From Chloroflexota bacterium (GTDB taxonomy: Bacteria > Chloroflexota > Dehalococcoidia > JABGRK01), in contig JABGRK010000019.1 of assembly GCA_018648325.1 (NCBI GenBank), positions 1 to 44,061 of the forward strand: a stretch of 44,061 nt of DNA, read 5' to 3'. A program made the position numbers and the translations under genes. The notes under the pieces are model-generated. The model did not search any database. It was given only the letters and a program-made list of their open reading frames with translations, and was not told the DNA's origin. This document shows, piece by piece, positions 32,179-41,403 of the stretch. How positions within the stretch are numbered: position 1 is the first letter of the stretch; each line of letters opens with the position of its first letter.

Positions 32179-34782
32179 ATGGACTATGCAAAAAAACAGG
32201 TAAGTCGAAGAGATTTTGTTAAAACAGCGGCAATAGCCGGCGCAGCAGTAGCACTTGCTTCTTCTATTAGCACACCATCACTTAAAGCATTTGCAACAGC
32301 TGACGGAGGCGATCCGGTAGCAGCAGCAGGTGAGTGGAAGCCAACTACGTGCCAAGGCTGTACTTCATGGTGCTCCAAGCAGGTGTTTGTGGTTGCCGGC
32401 AGGGCTATTAAGGTTCGCGGCAACCCAAACTCTAAGGTAAACGGAGCAGCCAGTTGCCCCAGAGCGGTAATGGGCCTGCAGCAGGTGTACGATCCGGACA
32501 GGATCAAAACACCAATGAAACGGACCAATCCTAATAAAGGCAAAGGCGAAGATCCCGGATTTGTTCCTACTACCTGGGATGATGCCATCAATACTATAGC
32601 AGGCAAGATATCAGAGCTTATAGAAGATGGTGATACATGGAGATATATGCTCCTTCGGGGCAGATACTCGTACATGCGTGATATTATCTACGATCGCATG
32701 ACCAAAATAATAGGTTCCCCCAATAACATCTCGCACAGTTCAATTTGTGCTGAGGCCGAGAAATTCGGTGCCTACTATACCGAGGGCAAATGGGATTACA
32801 GGCAGTACGATGTTAAAAACACAAGGTATGTCATTCTGTGGGGTGCCGATCCTATTGCAGCCAACAGGCAGGTATCTTATTACCTGAGCGCATGGGGCGA
32901 TCTGCTGGACAGAGCACAGGTAGCAGTTGTAGACCCAAGGCTGTCGGCCGCAGCGGCCAAGGCCAGTGAATGGCTGCCGGTTAAGCCCGGAGGAGATGGT
33001 GCATTGGCACTTGCAATGGCACACGTTATCCTTACCGAAGGCTTGTGGTATAAGGAATTTGTGGGCGACTTTGATGATGGTATCAACCAATTTAAAGTTG
33101 ATCCAACCAGCGAATTGAAAAAAGGCCTGTCCGTTGATGATACGGCCACGCCGTTTACCGAAACTCATACATCTGGTCTGGTTAAATGGTGGAATCTGGT
33201 ATTGGCAGAGTCTTCTCCTGAAGCCATGGAGTCAGCATCCGGAATACCTGCCGATCAGGTTAGAAGAGTGGCAATCAATTTTGCCAAGGCTGCCCCGGCA
33301 GCGATCTCCTGGCTGGGTGGTGGCCCTTCCATGCAACCCAGAGGCGGATATATTGCCATGGCGGTTCATGCTCTTAACGGCCTTGTTGGGTCAACTGACA
33401 GTGTTGGTGGAATTGGTTATGGAAACAAGGAATACACACGGAGTTTCCCTGGCTATAGTGATTACCAGACTGATGCTGCAAAGGCAGGGGCAAGCTCAAG
33501 CTCTCACCCCAAGGTTGATATGAGGGGTACACTTCCGTTCCCGGCCATGGCCAAAGGAAAGTCCGGTGGCGGAGTGGTAACCAACAATGCAGCCAAGGGT
33601 ATATTAGAGCGTGCCAATTCAGATGATTCAATTAAAGTCTGCATGGCATATATGAACAACTTTGGATTTTCAACCCCTGAGGGCAAAAACTGGGAAGAGG
33701 CGCTGGCCACAATTCCGTTCACCGTACATCTTACAACCAATGCTTCGGAGTTTAGCTGGTTTGCAGATATAATTCTGCCGTCTACACACCATATGTTTGA
33801 GAAATGGGGATATGTAAAGTCTTACGCCAATGGCTATCGTCATATCACCCTGCTTCAACCGGTAATTGATCCGGTGTGGGATGTGAAAACGGATGAGACC
33901 GAAGTTCCTTATATGATAGCACAGAAGCTGGACAGCGATTACAACTTCCCTAACCTTCTGGAGCATTACAATTCGTATTTTGTTGAAGGTGAGGATACAG
34001 CGCCAACAACCCCGATCCAGTTTGCACTGAATGCAACCAAGTGGGCTACTAAGAATTTGTGGGATCCGGATCCGGCGGCGAACCAGAAGGGCGATGTATT
34101 CAGTAGCTGGAATGAATTTAAGACAGTGGGCGTGTGGAACTCAGGACCATATTTGTACAAGGCACGCTGGGGTAACATGGGAACCGCAACCGGCAAATTT
34201 GAGTTCTACAGTGAAACCCTGAAGGTGGCCCTTCAAAAACATGCGGATAAGCATTCGAAAACGATCGATCAAGTGTTGGCGGCAACCAATTACGATGTTA
34301 TGGGTGAAAAAGCCTTCCTTCCGCACTATGAGGAGCCATTTATGCAGGGCGCGGTGGGCACCTATCCCCTGGTATTTGTGGACCACAAATCAAGGTTCAA
34401 CAGAGAGGGCAGGTCGGCCAACTGTAGCTGGTATCACGAGATCAAAGACCTCGATCCCGGCGATGTGGCAAATGAGGACGTGGCCAAGATAAATCCCGAA
34501 GATGCTCGCAAATATGGCATAAGCCATGGAGACAAGATAAAGGTATCTTCCAAGACAGGGGAAATGGAATGTACGGCCAGTGTGTGGGAAGGCGTAAGGC
34601 CTGGAACCCTTGCAAAGGCCTATGGCCAGGGACACTGGGCATATGGCAAGGTCGCGGCAAAAGTATTCGGTTCTGTACCAAGGGGTGGTAACAACAACGA
34701 TGTTCTCCCTGCCGAGTACGAGCGTCTCAGTGGTGCAACTGCATTCTATGCAGTAACCAGAGTCAAAGTAGAAAAAATATAA
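32179..34782 (+). CDS. Catalytic molybdopterin oxidoreductase (Psr/Phs/Ttr-like CISM)
   Basis: An 867-residue Tat-exported catalytic subunit of the complex iron-sulfur molybdoenzyme family. The Tat signal has SRRDFVK at residues 9-15. The N-terminal [4Fe-4S] ligands are C58, C61, C65 (TCQGCTSWC) and C93 (SCPRA). The likely molybdenum ligand is C190 in SHSSICAEAEKFG, as in thiosulfate/polysulfide and related reductases. ILWGADPIAANRQ, GGGPSMQPRGGY and the C-terminal bis-MGD domain (VFVDHKSRFNREGRSANCSW, INPEDARKYGISHGDKIKV) are present. The substrate cannot be told. Sulfur compounds, arsenate or others are possible. Confidence 0.9.
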   Translation: MDYAKKQVSRRDFVKTAAIAGAAVALASSISTPSLKAFATADGGDPVAAAGEWKPTTCQGCTSWCSKQVFVVAGRAIKVRGNPNSKVNGAASCPRAVMGLQQVYDPDRIKTPMKRTNPNKGKGEDPGFVPTTWDDAINTIAGKISELIEDGDTWRYMLLRGRYSYMRDIIYDRMTKIIGSPNNISHSSICAEAEKFGAYYTEGKWDYRQYDVKNTRYVILWGADPIAANRQVSYYLSAWGDLLDRAQVAVVDPRLSAAAAKASEWLPVKPGGDGALALAMAHVILTEGLWYKEFVGDFDDGINQFKVDPTSELKKGLSVDDTATPFTETHTSGLVKWWNLVLAESSPEAMESASGIPADQVRRVAINFAKAAPAAISWLGGGPSMQPRGGYIAMAVHALNGLVGSTDSVGGIGYGNKEYTRSFPGYSDYQTDAAKAGASSSSHPKVDMRGTLPFPAMAKGKSGGGVVTNNAAKGILERANSDDSIKVCMAYMNNFGFSTPEGKNWEEALATIPFTVHLTTNASEFSWFADIILPSTHHMFEKWGYVKSYANGYRHITLLQPVIDPVWDVKTDETEVPYMIAQKLDSDYNFPNLLEHYNSYFVEGEDTAPTTPIQFALNATKWATKNLWDPDPAANQKGDVFSSWNEFKTVGVWNSGPYLYKARWGNMGTATGKFEFYSETLKVALQKHADKHSKTIDQVLAATNYDVMGEKAFLPHYEEPFMQGAVGTYPLVFVDHKSRFNREGRSANCSWYHEIKDLDPGDVANEDVAKINPEDARKYGISHGDKIKVSSKTGEMECTASVWEGVRPGTLAKAYGQGHWAYGKVAAKVFGSVPRGGNNNDVLPAEYERLSGATAFYAVTRVKVEKI

Positions 34783-34806
34783 ACCTACCTAAAGTAAAGT
34801 AAGGCT

Positions 34807-34831
34807 GGAGAGGGGCTGACTGCCCCTCTCC
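34807..34831 (+). terminator. Strong intercistronic hairpin before torD-like gene
   Basis: A perfect 10-bp GC-rich stem, GGAGAGGGGC (34807-34816) and GCCCCTCTCC (34822-34831), with a 5-base loop. There is no T tract, so it more likely stabilises the mRNA of the catalytic gene or lowers expression of the chaperone gene starting at 34846 than ends transcription fully. Confidence 0.6.
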
Positions 34832-34845
34832 GGTGATGGTGCGAT

Positions 34846-35475
34846 ATGGATATGAATGAGTATTTATCCCAGAATGAAATAAGAAGAGATTCCTATAAGC
34901 AATTATCTGAATGTTACTATTTGCCGGATGAGGCTCTGCTTAAGCATCTCAAAAATCCGGATACATCAATCGGCCCTATATTCACGCACATTATGACCAA
35001 TGTGCCGGATATCGGTGAACTCGATCAACTGAAGCTGGAATATACCAAGCTCTTTATCGGACCGTTTGAATCGATCGCACCACCTTATGAATCAGTCTAT
35101 TTTGAAAAACGCAGGATAGTAATGGCAGATTCTACGATGGAAGTTCAAAGTCTGTACAGGGAAAACGGCCTGAACGTGGACATCAAGGAAGCGCCCGATC
35201 ACATAGCCATAGAACTTGAGTTCATGTACTACCTGATTTTCAAACAAATAGAGGCAATGACTGCATCTGACACTGAAACTGCCGATGCATACCTGGCAAC
35301 GCAACACGATTTCTTAAGGAATCATTTGGGCAGATGGATTACCGAGTTTACCGGTATTATCGCCCAGAATGCGCAGACATATTTTTACAAAGACCTGGCA
35401 AATGTTACAGGTTCGTTTGTTGGCAAAGACATGGAATATTTACGATCACGGGCAATCCAAAGCCCATCAGTTTAG
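34846..35475 (+). CDS. TorD/DmsD-family molybdoenzyme chaperone
   Basis: A 209-residue all-helical cytoplasmic protein. It begins with SYKQLSECYYLPDEALLKHL and has the hallmark segment LEYTKLFIGPFESIAPPYESVY, close to the TorD/NarJ motif E-Y-x-R-L-F-x-x-P, followed by DHIAIELEFMYYLI. These chaperones bind the twin-arginine signal and hold the apo-enzyme for cofactor loading before export. It follows the catalytic gene directly, after a strong hairpin. Confidence 0.9.
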   Translation: MDMNEYLSQNEIRRDSYKQLSECYYLPDEALLKHLKNPDTSIGPIFTHIMTNVPDIGELDQLKLEYTKLFIGPFESIAPPYESVYFEKRRIVMADSTMEVQSLYRENGLNVDIKEAPDHIAIELEFMYYLIFKQIEAMTASDTETADAYLATQHDFLRNHLGRWITEFTGIIAQNAQTYFYKDLANVTGSFVGKDMEYLRSRAIQSPSV

Positions 35476-35507
35476 TTTCAATAATCAAGTAATAAGCGGG
35501 ATGACAG

Positions 35508-36770
35508 GTGGGACAGTTGGAGCAGGTAGCAAAAGTAAAATATCAGCCATTTAAATTTACCATGTGGGAGTTCGGCGGGGCTCTGGGTGATCTGGGTACG
35601 CTCTTACCTCTACTGGCCGCTATGGTTCTTATTAATGGTGTAAACCCCACAAGCGCATTCTTTGTAGTTGGTGCTGCCTATATACTGAGCGGGTTGTTTT
35701 ACCGCATACCCATGCCTGTACAGCCCCTTAAATCCGTAGCCAGTATTGCCATTGCGGCTGGAATATCCAGCACTGTTATTTCGGCTGCCGGCCTGTGGAT
35801 GGCCGGGATACTCCTGTTACTGGCCGTAACCGGACTTATATCCAAAGTGGCCAAGCTGTTTCCCAAACCAGTTCTACGTGGAATTCAGTTAGGCGTTGGA
35901 TTCATGCTACTTCGCGCGGGAATCGGTTTTATAAGAAATGAAACCCTGTTTATTGACTCGAATATTACTGCACAACCATTACTTGCTATTCCAGTAGGGT
36001 GGCTTATTGCCATAGGTAGCGGATTGCTTCTAGTACTTTGTATTCGTACCAAGCGCATCCCGCCTTCTCTGGCAGTGCTTGGCGTAGGAATTATAATAGC
36101 TTTGTTCATTGGTCCTATGAGTAATCTGGCCAACCTTCATTTCGGTATAGCCAATCCTATTAATATCAGCATGCCCTCTTTAAATAATATGCAAACAGCC
36201 TTCCTTTTACTGGTTCTCCCACAGCTACCATTGACCCTTGGTAACGCTGTTTTTGCTACAAATGATACTGCCAAACAGTATTACGGAGATCAGGCGCGGC
36301 GTGTTACTCCCAAGCACCTGTTAACATCCATGTCTGGTGCAAACTTCATGGCGGGCATACTTGGAGGTATGCCGGTATGTCACGGTTCCGGAGGGCTGAC
36401 AGCGCACTATAAATTCGGGGCAAGAACCGGCGGTGCAAATATCATGATCGGAGCCATTTTCTTGGCAGCTGCCATATTTGTAGATGGAAACGCCTTGCCC
36501 ATATTCTCACTGATTCCATATGCAACACTTGGGCTGCTGGTGGCGGTCGTTGGGTTCAGACATGCTTTGCTGGCAAGAGATGTGACCGGATATCTTAACA
36601 AAACAGTTGTAGTAGTTATCGCTGTATTGGCACTTGTTTATAGTCTGGCCATCGGATTTGCTGCCGGCCTGGCAATTCTTTATTCGAGAAGCTTGATTAC
36701 ATACATTAAACGATCGGTTGTCCCTCCAGCTAAAAAGATAACAACATCAGTTGCGGCAATCATAGACTAA
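35508..36770 (+). CDS. MOT1-type molybdate (or sulfate) permease
   Basis: A 420-residue membrane protein from a GTG start. It is recognised by WEFGGALGDLGTLLPLLAAM near the N-terminus, MPVQPLKSVASIAIAAG, and GGMPVCHGSGGLTAHYKFGA, which is the strongly conserved motif of the MOT1 molybdate transporter family. About 10-12 helices are visible. Placement between the chaperone of a molybdoenzyme and mobA supports molybdate as substrate. The alternative is sulfate transport, as annotated for some relatives. Confidence 0.85.
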   Translation: MGQLEQVAKVKYQPFKFTMWEFGGALGDLGTLLPLLAAMVLINGVNPTSAFFVVGAAYILSGLFYRIPMPVQPLKSVASIAIAAGISSTVISAAGLWMAGILLLLAVTGLISKVAKLFPKPVLRGIQLGVGFMLLRAGIGFIRNETLFIDSNITAQPLLAIPVGWLIAIGSGLLLVLCIRTKRIPPSLAVLGVGIIIALFIGPMSNLANLHFGIANPINISMPSLNNMQTAFLLLVLPQLPLTLGNAVFATNDTAKQYYGDQARRVTPKHLLTSMSGANFMAGILGGMPVCHGSGGLTAHYKFGARTGGANIMIGAIFLAAAIFVDGNALPIFSLIPYATLGLLVAVVGFRHALLARDVTGYLNKTVVVVIAVLALVYSLAIGFAAGLAILYSRSLITYIKRSVVPPAKKITTSVAAIID

Positions 36771-36845
36771 TTCAAAGTTACTTAGCTTTTACATATTTAC
36801 CCTGATTGTTTTTTCTTTGCCGATTACAATTATGAGAGGGAAAGC

Positions 36846-37451
36846 ATGACCAAAACCTTTTCGACTATTATCCTTGCCGGGGGTAAGGGATCAAGGTTTG
36901 GGCAGGAAAAAGCCTCGCTCAAGATAGATGGCACTAGTCTGCTTGAACGGGTTATTGGTCAGCTGGCTCAGCTAAGCAGTGAAGTCATAGTAGTATATTC
37001 TCAGGGGCAAAATGCACCGCAATATCATGAGACAGCAACGATTGTTACCGATATTTACCCTGACAAAGGGGCACTGGGCGGGGTTTATACCGGTCTTATG
37101 ACCTCCGGCTCTCACTATAATCTTATCGTTGCTTGTGATATGCCATTTCTTAATCCGGACTTGCTTCGTTACATGATCGAAGTTTCCTGCTCACACGACA
37201 TCATAATTCCTTACGTCGACCAAAACGTGGAGCCGCTTCATGCTGTTTATTCTAAAGACTGCTTAAGTTATATAGAGGATATGTTTGAGCAAGGCAATAT
37301 TCGTATTAGGGATTTACTGATGATTGCCAATATTCGCTATGTTGGGCAGTCCGAAGTAGACAGATATGACCCGGAGCACTTGAGCATGTTTAATATTAAC
37401 TATCGTGCTGACATGCAAAAAGTTATGAGCCTGAAAGAAACTTTGTTATAA
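36846..37451 (+). CDS. mobA: Molybdenum cofactor guanylyltransferase MobA
   Basis: A 201-residue nucleotidyltransferase that attaches GMP to molybdopterin to make the bis-MGD cofactor. The N-terminal loop ILAGGKGSRFGQEKASLKI is the GTP/Mg-binding signature, and VACDMPFLNPDLL holds the metal-binding Asp. PLHAVYSKDCL is the conserved third region. GAGGG lies before the ATG. It completes a contiguous set that supplies molybdenum, cofactor, chaperone and export for the enzyme at 30454-34782. Confidence 0.95.
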   Translation: MTKTFSTIILAGGKGSRFGQEKASLKIDGTSLLERVIGQLAQLSSEVIVVYSQGQNAPQYHETATIVTDIYPDKGALGGVYTGLMTSGSHYNLIVACDMPFLNPDLLRYMIEVSCSHDIIIPYVDQNVEPLHAVYSKDCLSYIEDMFEQGNIRIRDLLMIANIRYVGQSEVDRYDPEHLSMFNINYRADMQKVMSLKETLL

Positions 37452-37505
37452 TATTACATAGACCTATGGAAAACAAATACCGGATTAACAAAAAAGAGTA
37501 TAAAT

Positions 37506-37955
37506 TTGAAGATAATACGAATTATAGCGCTGCTGGCAATGTTTGCATTACTGGGGATGGCTTGTGCCCCGGCGGATGCTGGATATACGCAAGACCTGAA
37601 TGACAGTGAAGTACCTGGTGCTTCTGATGACGGTGGGCAGCAGGCAGATCCAGGTGGCGAAAATAGCGGTATAAATGAGCCCTCAGGGGGCTCGCCACAA
37701 ACTCCGGTGATAATAGCTGGCTTGGCTATTGAAGACACCTGTACCATTATCCCCAATGAACCTGCTACCGCTCAGGTAAAACTGGATGGAGTGCCACTGG
37801 CTGGTGCAACGGTTCTTGTGGACGAGGTAGATGTTGGCCTTACCGATAGCGATGGTAATATAGCTTTTGTCGCGCCTCCATTTGCAGTATTTGAAATAAA
37901 AGCGGTTTACGGGAGCTTAAGCCGATTCATTGAGATAGATACGTCAGAGGGCTGA
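37506..37955 (+). CDS. Lipoprotein with carboxypeptidase-regulatory-like domain
   Basis: A 149-residue protein from a TTG start. The N-terminus (MKIIRIIALLAMFALLGMAC) is a signal peptide with lipobox LGMAC, so Cys20 should be lipid-modified. A Gly/Ser/Pro/Asp-rich linker (about 25-75) is followed by a beta-sandwich of the carboxypeptidase-regulatory type: VKLDGVPLAGATVLVDEVDV and TDSDGNIAFVAPPFAVFEIK. Its function is unknown. It does not obviously belong to the molybdenum cluster. Confidence 0.75.
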   Translation: MKIIRIIALLAMFALLGMACAPADAGYTQDLNDSEVPGASDDGGQQADPGGENSGINEPSGGSPQTPVIIAGLAIEDTCTIIPNEPATAQVKLDGVPLAGATVLVDEVDVGLTDSDGNIAFVAPPFAVFEIKAVYGSLSRFIEIDTSEG

Positions 37956-38050
37956 TAAGGGACTTCTCCCTCGAGTTCGAGGGTGTCGGATGTAATTGAA
38001 TCCTCCTTTTTGGTTAATATATTAAAATAAAAGGGCAAGGAGCTAATACG

Positions 38051-38257
38051 ATGGAATTTTTTGGATGGCTAATAATTGTGATTTCATTAGGCGCAATTGG
38101 TCTTGTTATGTATAGATGGAATTGGTGTTTGCAAAGCTCTAAAGTAAGATCATTGGTAAAAGTTCTTAAGGAACCAGGGGCCAGAATCCTCGTGATAATT
38201 GTAGGACTTGCTTTGATAGCGTTAGGGTTTCTGCTTGTGACGGGATGGTGGGGGTAA
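38051..38257 (+). CDS. Small two-helix membrane protein (copy 1)
   Basis: A 68-residue protein with AAGGAG before the ATG. Helices are LIIVISLGAIGLVMY and ILVIIVGLALIALGFLLVTG, joined by a basic loop (SSKVRSLVKVLKEPGAR). No family is recognised. It resembles the next gene in layout and in a VR-x-x-x-K...G-L-x-L-I-x-x-G pattern. Confidence 0.65.
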   Translation: MEFFGWLIIVISLGAIGLVMYRWNWCLQSSKVRSLVKVLKEPGARILVIIVGLALIALGFLLVTGWWG

Positions 38258-38286
38258 TAAACAGGAGCAGGTAGAGGTGGCTGGCA

Positions 38287-38496
38287 GTGGATACAGTAAT
38301 AGGTGCGATATGGATTATAGGCGGGCTGGTCCTGATTGCAACAGGTGTAACCAAATGGGACCCGAGAAAGAGAAGCCCGATTGTAAGATTAATAATAAAG
38401 TCTATGACAGAAGCCCGCGTCAGATCAACTTTTGTATTGCTGGGATTAGGTTTAATAGTGGTGGGCATTTTGTGGATGACAAACGTGATAACTTAG
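38287..38496 (+). CDS. Small two-helix membrane protein (copy 2)
   Basis: A 69-residue protein from a GTG start with AGGTGG seven bases upstream. Helices are IGAIWIIGGLVLIATGV and TFVLLGLGLIVVGILWM, with the loop SPIVRLIIKSMTEARVR. It looks like a diverged tandem duplicate of the 38051-38257 product. The 3' end overlaps the end of the AOR gene on the other strand by four bases. Function unknown. Confidence 0.65.
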   Translation: MDTVIGAIWIIGGLVLIATGVTKWDPRKRSPIVRLIIKSMTEARVRSTFVLLGLGLIVVGILWMTNVIT

Positions 38497-40397
38497 CCAG
38501 TCGGTAATTGATACCCCGCCGCTTCGAAAGATACGGTTAAATCCTCAATGCCAAGGTCAACCAGTGTCTGGCGATACGGCAGGCCGGAAGTCTGTTCCCA
38601 ACCTCGCAATTGATAATACTCACCCATCATCTCTCTGAATTTTTGCTCGTTAAGCATATTGCCAAGGGTGCTTATAGGTTTGCCATTTTGATCCGGAACA
38701 AAGCTTTCGGTTTCTGATGGTACAGTGAAATTGTGCTGTGGCGGCCTGTCATCTTCGGGGACTTGCCTGCCTTCGCTTACCATTATTGCCCTTTGCTGAT
38801 TGAAAATACGCTCGGCAAACAGTTCCAGTTGCTTGCCATCAACGCCGGTAACCGCTTGCAATATCTGGGCTTCAAGATTGGGATCGCCTATGTGGTCAGG
38901 CGTGTTCATCGAATCCATTATTGGCCAGGCAAAATCACATAACCCAAGGCTATCCTTGAGGTAAACTCTATTCTGCGTCTGTTTTGCAGCATTTGCCTTA
39001 CCCTCATAAGTAGAGAGCTCTGCGGCCTCAGCACTTCCCCAGAACGTTTCGGCTACGGATAGAACGACTTCAGATGTAACTTTGGATAGATCAGGGGTGG
39101 CTTGATTGGCCCGCCAGCGCCACATCAGCCAATCAATTTCATGCTGCAGTGGTCTTGATGCCCTGGGTTCAAAAGCAGCCAGAATGGCATGAGCTCTGTT
39201 GCGTCGCCCTGTGTCTGCAGCCCCTATACCAATAGGCGCAGTAAAATATGGAATGAGTTTTACTGAATCTTCACTGACATGCTCACGGACTCTGTATAAA
39301 CCCTCAGCGAGAATATCTCCGAATCCAGATCTATTTGATATAGACCTAAGCAGTTTATCAAAGAAATCACGTGTTCCAATTGTGGATAAAGGCAATCCCG
39401 TTTCCTGTTCAGTTAGATAGCCTTTGTTGTAGCAACTATGGAGCCAGCCAACAATACCACTGATATCAATTGTGCATAGTGAATAGTCATCGCACATTGT
39501 AGAGCCATCGAAAAAGGTATCAATGGGTTCGTCTTCATTACCGTATGTCCAGGGACTATAGACCGCCATAGACTGGCACATGCGGTAATCCTGCCGGCCT
39601 GTAGAAATTCGATACAGTCCACGAATGCATTCCAGGCCACACTGGTAGCAGCGCCCGTTTCCAACCCTCTGGATTAGATCCTGCCTTGGGAATCTGTGTA
39701 TCTGGTAACGCTTGCCTATATGAACAGTGTATTTATTTAATTCCTTTAGTTTTGCCGGATCGGCAACCCTTGGTCTTTGGTCCCCTTTTATTGCTATGGC
39801 CTTGAGTTTTTTGTCACCCAGTATGGCACCGAATCCGCCTGTAGCGGTTGAATGATGAGAAGCAACCAGCACGGCTGTCCTGACCCTGTTTTCGCCAGCT
39901 GTCCCTGTAGTAATGTACTTGATGTTTTCACCATGGTCTTTTTTTAGTGCAGCCTCTACGTCAAAAACATTACGCCCCCAGATAGGCTCTGCCGGTTTTA
40001 ACTCTACTTGCCCGTCATGAATCCACAGGTAAACCGGCTTCAATGATTTGCCGCTTACTATAAGGCCATCGAATCCGGCTCGCTTTAATTCCGCTCCCAC
40101 AAATCCACCGAAATCCCCGTAACAATATCCTTGCGGGTAGGCCATAGGGGATTTACCGACAACGGAAAGGCGGGCTGCCCCCTGAACACTGGTTGCAACC
40201 AGTGGTCCGGTCATGAATATCAGCGCGTTTCCTGCGTCAAATGCTCCTGTTTCAGGCTTAACTTTTTCCCAATAAATTCGGGACGCTATTCCGCGTCCAC
40301 CCAGAAACCTATCAGCGTATTTAACAGTGGGAATAAACTCTATCTTACCCGTATTCAGATCAACTTCTACGATTTTGCCCATATAACCGAAGGCCAC
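38493..40397 (-). CDS. Aldehyde:ferredoxin oxidoreductase (AOR family)
   Basis: About 634 residues of a tungsten- or molybdenum-pterin enzyme that oxidises aldehydes, or reduces acids, with ferredoxin. The start is best placed at the GTG at 40397, which has GGAGG five bases upstream and gives MAFGYMGKIVEVDL. A longer frame reaches a TTG at 40418. Signatures are FLGGRGIASRIYWE, the cofactor loop TATGGFGAILGDKKLKAIAI, and the cluster ligands CYQCGLEC with a later Cys in SLGLCDF. It stands alone on the minus strand, divergent to an MBL-fold gene. Confidence 0.93.
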   Translation of the reverse strand: MAFGYMGKIVEVDLNTGKIEFIPTVKYADRFLGGRGIASRIYWEKVKPETGAFDAGNALIFMTGPLVATSVQGAARLSVVGKSPMAYPQGYCYGDFGGFVGAELKRAGFDGLIVSGKSLKPVYLWIHDGQVELKPAEPIWGRNVFDVEAALKKDHGENIKYITTGTAGENRVRTAVLVASHHSTATGGFGAILGDKKLKAIAIKGDQRPRVADPAKLKELNKYTVHIGKRYQIHRFPRQDLIQRVGNGRCYQCGLECIRGLYRISTGRQDYRMCQSMAVYSPWTYGNEDEPIDTFFDGSTMCDDYSLCTIDISGIVGWLHSCYNKGYLTEQETGLPLSTIGTRDFFDKLLRSISNRSGFGDILAEGLYRVREHVSEDSVKLIPYFTAPIGIGAADTGRRNRAHAILAAFEPRASRPLQHEIDWLMWRWRANQATPDLSKVTSEVVLSVAETFWGSAEAAELSTYEGKANAAKQTQNRVYLKDSLGLCDFAWPIMDSMNTPDHIGDPNLEAQILQAVTGVDGKQLELFAERIFNQQRAIMVSEGRQVPEDDRPPQHNFTVPSETESFVPDQNGKPISTLGNMLNEQKFREMMGEYYQLRGWEQTSGLPYRQTLVDLGIEDLTVSFEAAGYQLPTG

Positions 40398-40539
40398 TAT
40401 ACCCTCCATAGTTATCAATATTGAGGTACATCATCCATTAACTTACTTGTTAACTCAGTGTTTTAACATTATTATTGCAGTATATAACGTCACCTGTATT
40501 TTTTCTATATATAGCACTAGTATCTTAGGAGGAAATGAT

Positions 40540-41379
40540 ATGGATAATTCAACTGGGAAACAGGCCCCAAAATCATCTCTTACGTTGAAAGTCATCTATG
40601 GAGGTGCAAAGGGCTTTAGCGCCACCAGTACGCTTGTAATGGGAGAAAAAGACGCAGTGCTGATTGATGTGCCTATTATACTAAGTCAGGCGCATCGTGT
40701 TGTGGCAGAGATTTTAGAGAGCAAGCGAAATCTGAAATACATCTATATCACCCACGGACACCCCGATCATTTCTTTTCTGCATCTGTGTTTGTGCAAGCC
40801 TTTCCTAATGCGCAGCTAATAGCAATTCCACAGGTTTGCAAGGATGTAGCGTTGTCGATACCGGAGAGGCTCAAGTTCTGGTCTGACATGCTTGGTTCTG
40901 ATTGCCCACGCAATCTGGTAGTTCCCAATCCCTATGAGGGATCTTTTATAGAGCTTGAGGGTGAGAAGCTGGAGATTTTAGGCCCTATGGTCGGCGATCA
41001 TAAGGCAGTCACCGCGATTTATATTCCTGTGCTCGATGCGATTATAGGTAGCGACATCGTCTTTAGCGGTATTCATTTGTTTATGGCGCATCATGTAACG
41101 CCGGAAGCTCGTAAGGGATGGCTTAAGTCCATTGAGTATATGATGTTTCTAAAACCAAAGATCGTGGTTGCAGGACACAAGCAGGCACACATGTCAGATG
41201 GCCCAGAATCTCTGCAGTATTGCCATGATTATCTCATTGCCTTTGAGCAGATTCTTGCACAGTCAAATTCATCGACAGAGTTAATTGTTGCGATACAAGA
41301 TAGATTCCCCGAAGTTCAGGACATGATGGATGGCTTTGTTCTTCCCAGATCGGCAAGGCTTGCGGACAAAGCACCCTAA
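40540..41379 (+). CDS. MBL-fold metallo-hydrolase
   Basis: About 279 residues from the ATG at 40540, with GGAGG eight bases upstream. The longer frame to 40447 has no start signal. The metal site is seen in YITHGHPDHFFSAS (H-x-H-x-D-H), a further Asp in IIGSDIVFSGIH, and a His in VVAGHKQAH. The general fold is that of metallo-beta-lactamase hydrolases, here of the SoxH/quorum-lactonase-like type acting on small molecules. No signal peptide is seen. The substrate is unknown. Confidence 0.85.
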   Translation: MDNSTGKQAPKSSLTLKVIYGGAKGFSATSTLVMGEKDAVLIDVPIILSQAHRVVAEILESKRNLKYIYITHGHPDHFFSASVFVQAFPNAQLIAIPQVCKDVALSIPERLKFWSDMLGSDCPRNLVVPNPYEGSFIELEGEKLEILGPMVGDHKAVTAIYIPVLDAIIGSDIVFSGIHLFMAHHVTPEARKGWLKSIEYMMFLKPKIVVAGHKQAHMSDGPESLQYCHDYLIAFEQILAQSNSSTELIVAIQDRFPEVQDMMDGFVLPRSARLADKAP

Positions 41380-41403
41380 GAATCAGTCCAGGTAAAATGT
41401 TAG

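Noticed and set aside
37968-37983. Terminator after the lipoprotein gene (CCCTCGA / TCGAGGG)
   Set aside because: The 7-bp stem has a two-base loop and no T tract, so it is as likely a chance palindrome.
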